From Cyanoderma ruficeps (taxonomy: Eukaryota > Chordata > Aves > Passeriformes > Timaliidae): a DNA stretch of 64,000 bases. The stretch lies in assembly GCA_008694505.1 (NCBI GenBank), contig VZDJ01000004.1:726864-790863 (forward strand), in the 5' to 3' direction. Positions 1 to 12,875 of this stretch are shown here, piece by piece. The notes beneath the pieces were generated by a model. The model saw only the letters and a program-made list of their open reading frames with translations, had not been told where the DNA came from and ran no database searches. The position numbers and the translations under genes are program-made. Positions within the stretch are counted from its first letter, which is position 1, and every line of letters starts with the position of its first letter.

Positions 1-1395
1 TCTCCCCGGGAAGACAATTCCAGCACTTTGTCACCCTTTCAGCAAAAAGCTTTTTTCTTAGTATCCAACCTATATTTCCCTTGTTGCAGCTTGCAGCTGT
101 GTCCTCTCATTCTGTCAGTTGCTGCCTGGAGAAAGAGACCAGCCCCTACCTGGCTACAACCACCCTTCTGGGAGTTGTAGACAGTGATAAGGTCACCTCT
201 AAGTCTCCTTTTCTCCGGGCTAAACAACCCCAGCTCCCTCAGGTGTTCCTTACAGGGTTTGTGTTTCCAGCCTCTCACCAGCCTCGTTGCCTCCTCTGGA
301 CGTGCTTGAGTGTCCCAACGTCCTTCCTAAACTGAGGGGCCAGAACTGGACACAGCACTCAAGGTGTGGCCTCACCAGTGTCCAGTACAGGGGAAGAATG
401 ACCTCCCTGCTCCTACTGGACACACTATTCCTGATCCAGGCCAGGATGCCATTGGCCATCTTGGCCACCAGGGCACACAGCTGGCTCCTGTTCAGCTGCT
501 GTCACCAGTACTCCCAGGTCCCTTTCCGCCTGGGCACTGTCCAGCCACACTGTCCCCAGCCTAAAGCATTGCAGGGGGTTATTGTGGCTAAAGTGCAGGA
601 CTCAGCACTTGAACTGAATATTGGACTCTGCCCATCCATCCAACCATTCCAGGTCTCTTTGCATAGCCCTCCTACCTTCCAACAGATCGACACATGCTCC
701 CAGCTTTTTCAGGAGTGTGCTGTGGGAGACAGTGTCAAAAGCCTTGCTGAAGTCCAAATAGACAACATTCACAGCCTTTCCTGTGTCCACCAGGTGGGTC
801 ACCTGGTCATAAAAGGTTGGTGAAACATGACCTACCCCTCCTAAACTCATACTGGCTGGGTCTGATACCCTGCCATCCTGTAACTGCTGTGTGATGGCAC
901 TCAGTATAAACTGTTCCATTACCTTACCAGGTACTGAGGTCAGGCTAACTAGCCTATGATTACCAGGATTCTCCTTCCCACCCTTTTTGTGAATGGGCAT
1001 CACATTGGCCAGTTTCCAGTCATGTAGAACATCGCCAGTGAGCCAGGAGTGTTGGTAAATGATGGAGAGTGGCTTTTCAAGCTCATCTGCCAGCTCCCTC
1101 ATCACCCTGGGATGGACCCCCTCTGGGCCTACAGATTTATGATCATCCAAGCAGCTCAGCAGTTCTCTGACTGCCTTCTCCTGGATAACAGCGGGATCAT
1201 TCTGCCCCCTGACACCATCTACCCACCCAGGAGGACAACTCTCCTAAGGACAAGCTATTTTCCCACTAAAGTCTGAGGCAAAAAAGGCTTTAAGCATTTC
1301 TGCCTTCTCCTCACCTGCAGTTACTAAGTTCCCTCCTGCATCCAATAGAGAAGAAAGATTGGTCTTACTCTTCCTTTTACCATTAATACATAAAT
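1..1395 (-). mobile_element. CR1 LINE, young subfamily, 3' end beyond window edge
   Basis: CR1 non-LTR retrotransposon on the minus strand. Its 3' part leaves the window at base 1. Base 1 corresponds to about 58278 of the copy at 58129-59463, and the two align well over 1-955, so they are one subfamily. Minus-strand translations give typical CR1 pieces: the C-terminal part with [18 protein letters not shown] (39-278), then RT core (602-1150), then the linker between endonuclease and RT up to about 1395. Relative to the second copy it carries a clean internal deletion near 705-710. It reaches further 5' than the other copy (955-1395) and is then truncated, as is usual for LINEs. It is not active. 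Confidence 0.95.
602..1150 (-). pseudogene. CR1 reverse transcriptase fragment with catalytic core deleted
   Basis: An open frame of 182 codons covering the N-terminal and middle RT of CR1. Recognisable pieces in order are GPEGVHPRVMRELADEL near the start, the segment ending PGKVMEQFIL, then YDQVTHLVD and VVYLDFSKAFDTVSH, which carries the motif A aspartate. Directly after HSTLL the frame jumps to KLGACVDLLEG. About 72 residues present in the copy at 58729-59433 are missing. The missing part contains motif B (SGVPQGS) and motif C (the FADD-type box), so the protein cannot polymerise DNA. The loss is a multiple of three, so the frame stays open. The QHGFRRG block is also scrambled, consistent with a frameshift pair. 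Confidence 0.85.
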
Positions 1396-2744
1396 AATCC
1401 AGTAGTATGAAATTGCAATATTATTCTTGGAAACCAAATCAGTGTTTGTTTTCACATTGGCTTTTAACATCATTAGGTAGCAATTGATTGATCATTATTC
1501 ATATGAATATCCCTCAACATCTCTAGCTACTCAAAGATTTTTTTTCCAGTAAGAATAATACTTTGCTTTGCTCATCTGTTTTTCTCCTTTGTGTAATAAA
1601 AGTCTTTTCATGTGTAGTTTGTCAGTATCTACTTTCTCTGTGGCAAATATACATATCAGACTGTGCAACTAAAAATGTACTTAAAAACATTAGAAATGCA
1701 GGGAGTAGAATAAAATACACTGAAGAATACAAATCCTTCCTTCGTAATCAATGAGCCAACCTGAAAAAAATTATTTTAAAAAGTCTCTTGGTACCACTTC
1801 AGCCAGTAAATTTTTAGTATGTTTTCCGAGTTGTATGTAGGACAGATTTCAGTTAGCTGTAGCAATATTTAGATCAGTGCAAGTGAAGCAATGGTAACTG
1901 TGAACACATGTTAAATATCCTGCAAGGCATTTGTGAAATACTGTGGATGAGATTCAACTAATTTCAAAAGTCTACTTTGTAACCTTACCTTGTCATCTAA
2001 GCTTCCCTTTTCAATCAATAGGCATTTAATGGGTGTGATCCATCTTACCTTAATCAGTACAACTAAAAGTAGGCTAAAGTATTTCAGATATCTTCTTTAG
2101 GATGAACTGCACTCTAGTAATGACTTCTTTTCTACAAGGATTACAATGGAAACCTTGGGTGTCTGGGTCAGATTTTATGTATGCATTATAGGTATTCAGA
2201 GTTATAGAATTGAAATTCAGTCGATACACTCCTGTTTACTCTTTCATTAGCACATAGTCATATATTCAATTGTTAAACACTTGGACCTCAAGAATTCCAG
2301 GATTCTTCTGAGGACTGATGATTCATTTATTGCTATGACATGTATTATCAAGACAGTATGTTTACACTTCATTTGTGAAACACTTAAATTAGAGATTTAA
2401 TCCATGAAAATGAGTAACTGGAAAGAATTTTTCCAAATACAGGTGATGTTACTGCAACCACTGCCGGCACAATCAATTTCCTAAGGTAAGGAAATATAAA
2501 TTCAGTTGTCATGGACACATGGTAGAAATACTTTCTAAACATAAATTACTCCTCTAAACTTCATGCAGATTAACTTCAGTTGTGATGTTCCTCCACTGTT
2601 TCTTGTGTAGAAACCTCTGCTAAGACCTCAGATTCTATAAAATGGTTATTTATTTATGTGTACATCAGCATTAGTGAGAGCTAGTAAGCAGAGATTAGCA
2701 GATCAAAATTGTTGGTTCTGAGAACCCAGTGTTTATCTCAGATA
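1396..2744. other. AT-rich spacer, nothing recognised
   Basis: Low-complexity-biased AT-rich DNA between two CR1 copies. I see no gene, known repeat or RNA. The only open frame above 60 codons (1563-1754) has no recognisable composition or motif. Confidence 0.5.
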
Positions 2745-4255
2745 TTTTTGTTGCACATTGCTGGTCATGTTCAGTCTGCCACCCACCATCATTCCCAAGT
2801 CCTTCCTGGCAGGGCTGCTCTCCATCTGCCCATGCCCCAGACAGATGTTGGTACTGGGAGTTGCTCCAATCCCAGCGCAGCACTTTGCACTAAGTCTTGT
2901 TGAATATCATAAGATTTGTGTGGGTTCACTCCCAGAACTTGTCCAAGTCCCCCAGGAAGTCATCCTGTCCTTCAGATGCCCCACTCAGCTTAGCATCACC
3001 TGCAAATTTGCTGAGCATGCACTTGATCCCTTTATCTATGCCATCAATGAAGACGTTAAATAAGAATGGAGAAACCCAGTTAATAACACAGACACCTGAG
3101 GGACCCCACTTGTCACTGATGTCCATTGGGACTCTGCGCTGTTGACCAATACCCTTTGGATGCCACCATCCAACCAATTCTTTAGCCACCTAGCAGCCCA
3201 CCCACCAAATCCAATTCTTTCCAATTTAGAGAGAAGGATGTTGTAGGGGACCATGTCAAAGGCTTTCCAGAAGTCCTGATAAATGACACCTGTAGCCTAT
3301 CCCTTGTCCACTGATGGAGTCACTCTATTATAGAAGGCTGCTGTGCTGGTCAGGCAGGACTTGGGCTTGGTGAAGCCATGCTGGCTCTCCTGAATCCCCT
3401 CTCTGTCCTCCATGTGCCTTAGCATGGCTCCTAGGAGGAACTGTTCCACAGGGTTCCCAGGCACAGAGGTGAGGCTGGCAGGTCAGTCTCAGGTTCCCTC
3501 TTTCTATCCATTTAAAAGATGGGTCCAATGTTTCCTGTTTTTCCAACCACATGGGACTTTTCAATATAGTTGCCCAGACTATTCAAATACCATGGAGAGT
3601 GTCTTGGCAACTGTATTTGTCAATTCCCTCAGGACTCTGATGTGCATCTCATGGGGTCCCATATGAACATTCAGGTTCCTCAGTGGTCATGCACCTGATC
3701 TTTAACTAAAGTGGTAGAGGCTTTGCTTCTCCTGTCCCCATCCTGCTGTCCATCTACTCAAGAGGTGTGGGAGGAGACGTATCCCTTGAAGACTGAGTCA
3801 AAAATGTTCTCGTGTACCTCAGCCTCCTCCTCATTGCTTGTTACCAGTTTTCCAACATTGTTGACCAGGGAGGTCAACCTTCTTTGACCTTCCTTGTTTA
3901 CCTGTGGTCTGTTTATCTTGTTTACCACCTGTGTATTTGTTTCTTTCCATTTAATTTTACTAACAGGTTCCTCCTCATGCTGGTCTCTTGTCTTTGCTGC
4001 CAGACTTCTTGCTCCTAGGATTGCTAGTTCTTATGATCTATGGAAGACTTCCTTAAACATTTGCCAGCTTGGCTCCACTTCCTTGTCCCTGAGAGCAGTG
4101 TCCTAGAAGATCCTTGCCTATCTCCTTGAAGAGCAGACAGTTTGCTTTCCTAAAGTTTGGGGGCCTAACTTTTCTCCTTACGTGACCCGTATCCCTCAGG
4201 ACTGCAAACCACCAATGCATTTTCACTACCATGAAATCTATTGTCAGCTTTCAAC
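2745..4255 (-). mobile_element. Old CR1 LINE, RT plus endonuclease-RT linker, truncated at both ends
   Basis: Minus-strand CR1 of an older, more diverged subfamily than 1-1395. On the plus strand it begins in the RT C-terminal region, so the 3' end is missing. It runs through the RT core (2926-3254) into the linker upstream of RT, where the plus strand reads ACCAGTTTTCC and AAAGTTTGGGGGCC like other CR1 copies. It fades out near 4255. Many frameshifts and stops are present. The right boundary is approximate. Confidence 0.85.
2926..3254 (-). pseudogene. CR1 RT core fragment, frameshifted, motif C mutated
   Basis: Two overlapping minus-strand frames together hold the RT palm of the old CR1. 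The upstream frame (3036-3254) contains WLKNWLDG and VTSGVPQ followed by VSVL, where the family has GSVL, so a motif B glycine is lost. The downstream frame (2926-3189) contains [12 protein letters not shown] and then FAGDAKL, where CR1 has FADDTKL, so the first catalytic aspartate is lost. The two frames overlap through a frameshift. It is clearly dead. Confidence 0.8.
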
Positions 4256-7200
4256 CTTGAAGTAAACATTCAATTACCTTTGTTAAAATAAACCTACAAA
4301 AATTGTATAGACACACCATAAATATATCTCTTTGAATCTGCACAAAAATTGAGGGGAGTTTCAAATTGGCCTTTTCTTTATATAGTTTCCTGGTAAAATC
4401 TTTTATTTCCAGCTTTTCTTACATTGGTAGCAAAATCACTTCCAGAATTGCAGCGACTTTTTTTTAATAGATACAAGTAGATTTTTAAATGCAGCATTTT
4501 TTAATTCGGCAACATTGAGAGTCAATAATGCAAATTTTGTATTATGCACACCTGTATGTTTCACTTTGTGTGTGTAGAAAAAAATTATGCTGGTATGATC
4601 CTGGCAGAAATGGTGAGGATACTATGGCAAATCCTTTATGCAGCATAATGCTGTTAGGCACCCACATAAAGTTTAATGCCATTAAAGAGCGTCATTATTA
4701 CCTTGTCCTCTTGGGCATACCCTTCTTTTTCTAGAAAACCTGCTGGGACTGGCATTTCATTGGAATCTGTATTGGTGCCTTCCTGGAAGCCTTTGCGTTA
4801 TCAAAAGCATTTGATTCTGCTTTTTAAATAAAAGACCTCCAAAAGTATATTTTTAGTGGGATTTTTTTTCCTCTTGTTCTTTACTTCTATGCGGCATTTC
4901 CAACAATGTTATACCTTATCTATTTCAGCCTTTCTCTGCTTTTAGCAATATCTAGAAAGGGAATTATATCTATATTTATGACAATTTAAATCCTGTTTGA
5001 TTTTTGAAAATATTTCACAGTTTTGTTTCCATTTGTATGTTACATATTGCTGTTGAATAATTAGTTGGGAATTATTATGTTCAATTATTTACTCATTTTT
5101 TCCTCTAAATATGACTGATAAATTTCAAATAAAATACATTTTAAAAAACCAAACTGTACTAGAAGAGACATAGCAAATAAAATTTGAAATGGCCACTTAT
5201 TAAGTTAATATTATTTGTCATCAAATTCTGTAAAAATTCCAACGTTCACAACCATTTGCATGACTGTCCAGCTACATAAAGTATGCTGTGAGCAACACAA
5301 GCTGATAAATCACCACCTGGGTATTTTAACACTCACCTTTGTAAAAGGATGAGGGCAGAGAAAAAAAAGTTCTTAATTTCTGTTTTTACACCTTAGAAAT
5401 TACATTATTTTTCTTCTCCTCAGCCCAGCATCAAATCTTTGGATTAAGTTTGTTTGTGACTAAATGTCACAAAACTTATAGTCTTCACATTTGAACAGTA
5501 AATTCTCACCTTTCCATGATCCATCATTGAAAGACACATTGTATAAATAAATGTTCTCAGCTTATTTTTACAATTAGTGAACAAATACTACAGGGAACTG
5601 CCCACTCTACCATATATTCTCATCTCTCCATAGCAAAACCTTTGTTTCATTCTTTGGACTCTAGAGTACTCTTGAAAAATCAAAACTTCATGAAATTGGT
5701 TTTTTTTCCCCCCCAAGAAATAATGGAATCCTAGAATATATAATTCCTCATGATTCTTAGGGACTGATAAAAGGTTTACTGAATTCTGTAGTGAATTTTA
5801 TACTGAAGGCAATAAGTTTTAAAATTTTGCAAAACTTTTCATACATACAATTTTTTTGCTTACTATGTATCATAAAAAATTTTGCTTAAGCCTAAATATC
5901 TTATTAGTATTTTATTATGTTATGAGATTTGCCATAGGTGTTTATTTTCTCAGGATTATGGGGTTTTGTATGGTTTTGGGTTTTTTGGAATTTGCTGAAA
6001 AGAAAACCTGCTCATTGTAAGATATAATTTAAGTGCTCATTACATCATCTCTTCAGTACAGCCAGTGGACCATACCACAGAGTTTTCTGGCAAATGTAGG
6101 GCTTACACACACTTCTGTATATTTGTAATTGCTACAACTCACTAGTGTATTACAATAACTCCATAACTTTCTAGAAAGGACATATCCAAGAAATACCAGT
6201 TGAACCCCTTTTATGTAACTTGTGCCTCTCTTCTTCACATGGTTAAGTATATAAATATAGATCTCAATATTATGATTTTGTATTCAATTACAGACAACAT
6301 CAGGAAGTTTATATTCTCACTGTGTTTTTGCTTTTCTTCTTCTGTTATTTATCCTCAGAACCAGCCAGAGGTATTTAGACTCACATGGAGAAAGTACCAG
6401 CCTCCTATCTTTTAGTCTTCAGTGTTTTAAAAGCAAAATCTTGACTGCTTGCACCATGTCATTAGCACTTAATTGCTAACAATCTGACTGCTACAATATC
6501 CTCTGAAATCAAGAATGTTTGCTCAAACCTGGGTCTCTAGGAATCCATCTGTTCACTTGTTGTAAAATTAATGTGAAGGTTCTTGTGTCAGCATCTTTTT
6601 CGTATGTTAGGGATTAAGTACTACTCTTCAACTACCACCATAACACCAAAAAATGACATTAAAGCTTGGATTTTTTTTCTCCACCCAGCATTATTATACT
6701 TTTCCTAATAATCCCAGGAGGCAAATCAATGCAAAAGTTCACTATCTGTAGGAATCAGAATTCAGGTGATGGCATGAGGGCAATTAGAACTGTACAATTT
6801 GAAAGCCTAATTGCTGAAAGGATGTATTACTAGATACAAGATGGAATAAAGAGCATCTTATCAAAAAATATATCAGGAATAATAAAAAAAAAAATATTAA
6901 ATGCGTCTTTTATAAAAGGTGGAGCGTTGTTGCATAGGGGGATTAATTTTGTATTCAAATGACATGCTCCAAACACAAATAATATTTGCTTGTCAGACGC
7001 ATATCTCCAAAATACATAATTCATGTTGATGTCGTGCAGTAGTCTACCCTGTGTGGTTTAATTTGCTAAAATCATGCTTAATCATTCTACAGATTCTCTT
7101 TCCTCTTCATATTGGAAATGAGAGCAGACTCAAAATACTAAAAAAGTTGATTCCTGAATAAAAAAATTAATTTAAAACTGTGCATAAACTACATTTAACA

Positions 7201-8374
7201 CTCATTTTCAGATATTACTATATTTCTTTAGAATGGCCTGAGAACAACTTTTCATGAAGAAAAATGAAACAAAAACATGTCAGGAGGGAAAAACTATTAC
7301 TTCTTCCCCTCTTACTCAATGCTTGACTAAAATTTAAAAGTTGATCTGATGATGCATTTTCAACAAATTCAAAGGTATATTTCAAGCAATCCAGGGAATA
7401 TGAAACATATTCAATACAAACAAACTAGCAATTATTAGTTGAACATTAGTAAGCAGAGTTTTCCACAAGAGTTTCTTCTGGGTTACTCAAGAATTTCAAA
7501 GGAATAATTAATCAATTACATATTTACTCCAAAATGGTGTACTTCAGAATTATAAGACAATAAAAATCACAGCCTGGTATAAAAATATAAAATATGCTCA
7601 ACTGTTAAATCAAAAAGATAAAGGCAATCTATATGATAATGAAAACATAAGCTTTAGATATCTAATTTGGTAATATAATATGCTTATTGTAGAACTATTG
7701 AAAAAACTCTTAAATGTTTGGAACAAAGGAAGAATGTGTCAGCGTAAGGCAAGATACTCTGATCATCTATTAGGTTAGAAAATCCAAGAGGGGATCATAC
7801 TGCTATCATCCAAACAAGCCTACAGGAATCAGGTAAAAATAAGTACCAAGCTGATTTAACTATCTACCTAGTCGTCAGCTCTCTTTGCAACTCTGTGCTA
7901 ATCCATGGTGTAACATAATCATCCTGTCACTTGCATGCTGTGCTTTTCTTCTTTATAACAGTGGATTTATAGCAATTTAGCCCTTCTAAAGATATAGCAG
8001 CAAAAGCTTATTGGTTTGTTTTACTCCTTTAAATCTGTGTTTCTCTCTGTACCATTCTATTTTTATGTATTTATTTTCCCTTACCTAAAGAAGGAAAAAT
8101 ATTTTCTATGTATAGTATCATTAAGCTTATGCAAACTCATTCTCACATTTGCATGACCTCCATCAGCTCATCGTCAGAAATAAAAAGTCAGTGAAACTTT
8201 ATTAGTTTAGTTGGTGCTCTGACAATAGCAGACCAAATATGTACAAATTAAATGCATTCTGCCAAATATCCTATCCAATATCATAACATTGCCATATATG
8301 AGGTTTTACTGATACTTTTTTGATCCCAAAACAGACAAAGCAACTTCATAACACCTTTACTCAGATTTATTTAA
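4256..8374. other. Long AT-rich spacer, nothing recognised
   Basis: About 4.1 kb with no gene, RNA or mobile element I can support. The open frames here (for example 4528-4734, 6053-6238, 6200-6415, 6830-7024) are 61-71 codons long and look random. Homopolymer runs such as the T/C tract near 5700-5715 are the only visible structure. Confidence 0.5.
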
Positions 8375-8433
8375 GGGAAACAAGTTCCTGGATGGAAGAC
8401 TATTGGGAAACAAGTTCCTGGATGGAAGACTAT
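8375..8433. repeat. 30-bp tandem duplication, two copies
   Basis: The unit starting GGGAAACAAGTTCCTGGATG occurs at 8375-8404 and again at 8405-8433, identical across the shared 29 bases. The perfect identity implies a recent duplication, probably replication slippage. There is no evidence of function. Confidence 0.95.
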
Positions 8434-9548
8434 CTGCTAGCTCCTTGGAAAATTCAAGATCATTGTTCTTCCTTTGAACAACAGATCTAAAGTCCTGTCT
8501 TTTACACGTATACAGGAAACCTCTGAAGACCTTAATGATAAAAGTTCCATTTCCTGGGCTCAGCTGCATAACGTTCTTCATATAACCCATTCAACCAAAT
8601 TTTGAGGGAATCATTAAAATGCAAAGTAAGACAATTTTGCAAGGAGTGGATATTGCAGCCCTCAGAGATTTAGCATGGTGCGTGGACACAGTAGGAAGCA
8701 ATGGTAAGGACAAAATACAACCTGTCTTAATATAAGGGATTTCCAAGGGTAGTCTCAGCAAAGCTATTACTAATCTTTTAAGCAATGATTTCCTTTTTCA
8801 ATGACAATTCTTGTTAAAAGGGCCAAGGTTACAGGGCTTTTTGCACGTGAACAAAAGGGTATAATTTCCTCAAGTACATATGACTTGGACGAGTCAAAAT
8901 CTGTAGGCTGAGTTTATACTCACTTATAGTTAGAGATGTGAACGGATAATTTCTTATATCAAATGTGATTGCTTTGAGCACTGGGCTAAAAAACCCACAA
9001 TTTTATTTCTTTAGAATTACATAGAATCTCTTAGAATAACTTAAAACTAGAGAGACCTAGAAACATTAAGTTGTACAAAGGTGAAAACTGTCAAACACAG
9101 GTTCCAAAATCCATCCCCCTCCCTACTTTGCCAACATACTTCAGCATAGAATGTAGTTCTTTTCTCCAGTAAAGTGAGTTTTTAATGCATTTTTTACAAA
9201 GAAAGAGATCTAGCAATTATAATATTTTAATAATATTTTAAGCTTATTATAATTATAATATTTTAAGGTTAATTTTATATAATTAAAAATGACTGATTAT
9301 AATGAGAAAAGCCCTGAAGTATCTCATATCTTCCAGACTTCCACCACCTTCCAATTTATTTTTCTAGGAATTTCCTTCCTTCACTTTCTAGCCTGAGATT
9401 TCTTCCAATGTTATAAATATTCCACATTCCGCTATGGGAATTTTTTTCCTTCCCTGACACTGATGTCATTAGGTAGACAGATTTTTGTGTAAACCATGAA
9501 AAATTTATAAGGGAATCAAGAATATGAGGTGTTTGGTAGGGCTGGATG
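8434..9548. other. AT-rich spacer with A/T palindromic patch
   Basis: No gene recognised. At about 9213-9270 there is a dense patch of ATTATAATATTTTAA-type words, repeated and partly self-complementary around an AAGCTT site. This is probably simple AT-rich sequence evolution. Confidence 0.5.
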
Positions 9549-9690
9549 TTTTCAAAGCCAGTTTTGATGGATATTTGAGTGATCTTATCTATCAGAAGGT
9601 GTCCCTGCCCATGGCAAGAGTGGGGTCTGTATAAGATAGTCTTTGACAATTCCTTCCAACCCAAACAATTTTATAATTCTGTGATTCTAG
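9549..9690 (+). mobile_element. CR1 LINE 3' end, plus strand
   Basis: Short CR1 tail: GTTTTCAAAGCCAG, then GGTGTCCCTGCCCATGGCA, then CCTTCCAACCCAAACAATTT, finishing with the CR1 terminal repeat TATAATTCTGTGATTCT. The polarity of the terminal repeat shows the plus strand is sense. Severely 5' truncated; left boundary approximate. Confidence 0.85.
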
Positions 9691-11186
9691 TATTTCTAAA
9701 CACTGCATTCTTTTTCAGCACGATTTAAGTCTCAGCACTTCAACACATGTGTTACTGATTAGTGTTGCCAACAGCTCCATATTGTCATTTGTGGAAAATT
9801 TGAGATCAGAATTAAAACATTTGAAAAGTGTTTCAGTACCACAATTAAAATGGTTTCATTGACTTTTGGGTATCATAAGCTCATTCAAAGGGATCTTAGT
9901 TGTTTTACGACATAGTTGTAGTTATACAACATAGACAGAAAAACTTTTAAAATATTGTGGCTTTTTCTCCATGTGTCTGATGTTTTGTGCAGAGCTGCAC
10001 CTAACAATTCTAACTTTTCTGCATGTGACTTTAGCTGTGGTTCTTTTTAATTAAGAATGTATGTTTGTGATTGTATGGCTCGCTAACTGTAAGAATCAAT
10101 GTATTGATGTCAAAGTCTTCCATGGTTATATTATAAATTATCTATGTGTTTATCCTTTTTATTTTGATATGAGCACCTGGGGCAACCTCAAAATCTTACC
10201 AAAAAGACCTGTTGTTTGTCTGCCTAGGTCAACAATAGCACATCTATATCATAGCTTGATATCACAGCAAGAGAAAAAGATGAGTACATCTATAGAAGTC
10301 CACAACAATAATTTAGAATTTTCAGAATGTATAATAATAAATCAGAAATATGCAAGAACCTTAAAAGTTAGACTCAGTCATTTTCTCATGGATGTAATTT
10401 CATTAGTTAATTCTCTTTGGTACCCTTTTTTTCATGTATTAGTTTTCTAATTAGGGTATTAATAACTAACATATTTAAATGCTTTATAACTTACCAGTAA
10501 TATTTCAAGATTTTTCTCATTTAAGTTGGTTTATCAGTGGTTCTCAGAGGGCTCTCAATTAGCAAATCTAAGCTCCTACAAAATTGTTACTTTATGAAAA
10601 GTAAGCAAAATTGAATTGACTGATAAGAAGTTTGTAGTTTGTTTTTTGCTCACCTTGTTGTTAGCTGTACTAAGTATAGTAGTGCTTATAAACATCATTA
10701 TTATGGATTTCCTCTTTCCCAGGAAGAAACTTAAAATTCCTAGAACTCTGAGTTTACAGGAGCAGAGAAATACAGTCAAAACTTATGTATTCATATGTGT
10801 ATCTTTTCACTAGGTTGAAATTAAGGTTGCAATTTTTGTTTCAATGGTAACTCAGTAGCCTTCTAAAAGAACATTTTTCAGGTTCACCAGAATTTGTGAA
10901 TTTTGCTCTCCTTTTGCCTAAGTGCTGTATAACTACCAACATGAACAAAACTATACTTACTGCTTCTGCTACTGCCTTTAACTGGGGAGAAAGATAGGAA
11001 CAATGTATTTACTTCAGTTAGAGCATTTTTGTGACTGTAACAAAGTAAAACTTATGTGACTGAATAATTTTACTGCTGCCAGTAGGATTAGTTTCACTGC
11101 AGTTCAATTAATTATGCCAGTTTTACTCTTCTACTGCTACAAGCTATTTGTCTAGCTTAAATTCCATTCTTGCTACTGGTGGGCTT
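9691..11186. other. AT-rich spacer, nothing recognised
   Basis: No feature supported. A 129-codon open frame at 10061-10450 is long for this base composition, but it has no signal peptide, domain or repeated motif that I recognise. Confidence 0.5.
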
Positions 11187-11273
11187 TTATTAGACCTATT
11201 TTACATGGAGATAAATAAAGGGTCAGAGAGGATTAGTGATTTGCCTAAGGTTGAACAACTCTCACTAGTACAT
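11187..11273 (-). mobile_element. MIR SINE (ancient), minus strand
   Basis: The plus strand reads CTATTTTACATGGAGA, then GGTCAGAGAGGATTAGTGATTT, then GCCTAAGGTTGAACAACT and CTAGTACA. This matches the reverse complement of the MIR 3' half (CATTTTACAGATGAGG ... CAGAGAGGTTAAGT ... TTGCCCAAGGTCACACAGCTAGTA) at most positions. MIR is an ancient tRNA-derived SINE found across amniotes. Its presence implies that this stretch of DNA predates birds. Only the conserved segment remains, followed by an A-run at 11277-11293. Confidence 0.75.
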
Positions 11274-12069
11274 AATTAAAAAAAAAAAAAAAAGCGAAAT
11301 TGTATGTATCATTCACTTGGAATAGTTACAGAGAGAAACCTCAAATTTCTGGAGCATTTTGAAACTCCTGTGAACTCGGAAAGATTGAAATGGACTTAAA
11401 AAACAGTGAAGGAAACACTCCCACAGAACAAAGGATAATTTAATATTTGGTTGGGACTTAGGCTGTTTTCATGTTGCTCTGAAAATTAAAACCAGAATTC
11501 CATATGCTGTAGTTATCATTCCTGCATTAGAATAGATTTTTTTTTCAAAATCAGATTTTGAAATACATTCAAAGTACTTATCTCTTCCATACCTCCTGCA
11601 TTAAATTTGCATTTCTCAAAAATTTAGTGTTTTGTCTGCAGTTAATCCCGTTCATTTCCTTTTCTGGTAAGGAATTACACTCACTATTTCTGCAAAGTCT
11701 GATCTGAGTTTACAGTCTGTTTCCCTTTGACTTTTCATTCACTACATATTATTCAATTGGAGTGAATAAAAATAATGTTCAATCTGACTGATTTCAACAC
11801 AATCTCAGGACAGCTGTAGAGAATTGAGAAACTGCTAACCCAAATCATACCTTACCTGTAATAAGAGTAATTCATTTCATTTAAACCTTACAAGATATTG
11901 ATAAGCATGGGCTCTGATGAGTAATTTAACTTCTCTCTTTGTCTCATTTCTCTTCATCTAGCAGATGTTGGTCTACTATTAAGATGTGTTGCAAGATTTC
12001 TAATTACAATAATCACAGGGGAGAGTTTTGGTGTTGTACTTTGAAAAACAGTTACTCAAGTCCTTCAGT
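11274..12069. other. AT-rich spacer
   Basis: Contains an uninterrupted A-run immediately after the MIR remnant. Otherwise nothing recognisable. Confidence 0.5.
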
Positions 12070-12875
12070 GGGCCTCTGAGCAGAGTGATGCTGTTCAAAG
12101 GAACCTGGACAAGCTTAAGAAAGGGGCCTCTTCCTTGGCTGGACCAAAATTGGTTTCAATACAGTTTTTGGGGTGAAGGAAATGAAAGCCCTCTGGAGGA
12201 AGACTGGAGAAGGACTTGGGGGTCCTGGTGGATGAAAAGCTGGACACAAACCCAGTATGTCTGTGATTGCATGGGTGCACTCACAGCTCAGAAAACCAAT
12301 CATATCCATGGCTGCACCAAAAATAGCATGAACAGATAAGGGAGGTGATGATCCCCCTCCAGTGTGCTCCTGTGTGTCCCCAGCTTAAGTATTGTACCTG
12401 TCTCTACAGCCTCTGGCACACGAAAGACATAGACCTGTTAGACTGCCTCCAGAGGTGGGCCTGCAAAATGATTGGAAGAATGAAACTGCTCTCGGGAAGA
12501 GAGGCTGAGAGGCTCTGCCTGGAAAAGGCTCAATGAGACCTTATTCTGTCCTTTTAATACTTCAAAAGGATGTACAAGTGAAATGGGAACAGGCTTTTTA
12601 GTATGGCCTACTGTGACAGGACAAAGGATCATGGTTTTAAATTTAAAGATGGTAGATTTAGACTAGATACAAACAGTAAACTTTTTGTGATGGTGGTGGC
12701 GAAATACCAAAACAGGTTGCCCAGGGAAGTGCTAGGTGTCCCATCTCTAGAGACATTAAATCAAGGTTCAGTAAATCATGGTCAAGTTTACCTGGAGATG
12801 TTACTGCTTATTGCACTGGTTACTACCTGTAAATATTTCTTCCAAACTGAAATAATCTATGATTCTAGGTTTTTA
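12070..12875 (+). mobile_element. CR1 LINE 3' part with broken RT C-terminus, plus strand
   Basis: Plus-strand CR1 of intermediate age. After an early segment (CAAAGGAACCTGGACAAGCT) it carries pieces of the RT C-terminal domain in several frames. These include the equivalent of EDLGVLVDEKLD near 12208-12243, an LQRWACKMIGRM-type segment near 12447-12485, and FKFKDGRFRLDTNSK near 12630-12680. It ends in the terminal repeat AATCTATGATTCTAG at 12852-12866. Numerous stops and frameshifts show it is ancient and inactive. The coding remnant is C-terminal to the catalytic core. Confidence 0.88.

Noticed and set aside
287..823. 178-codon plus-strand frame over the first CR1
   Set aside because: Antisense shadow of the CR1 RT; the minus-strand frames carry the RT motifs.
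10061..10450. 129-codon plus-strand open frame
   Set aside because: AT-rich composition makes such frames expected in 64 kb. No domain, splice context or promoter was seen.
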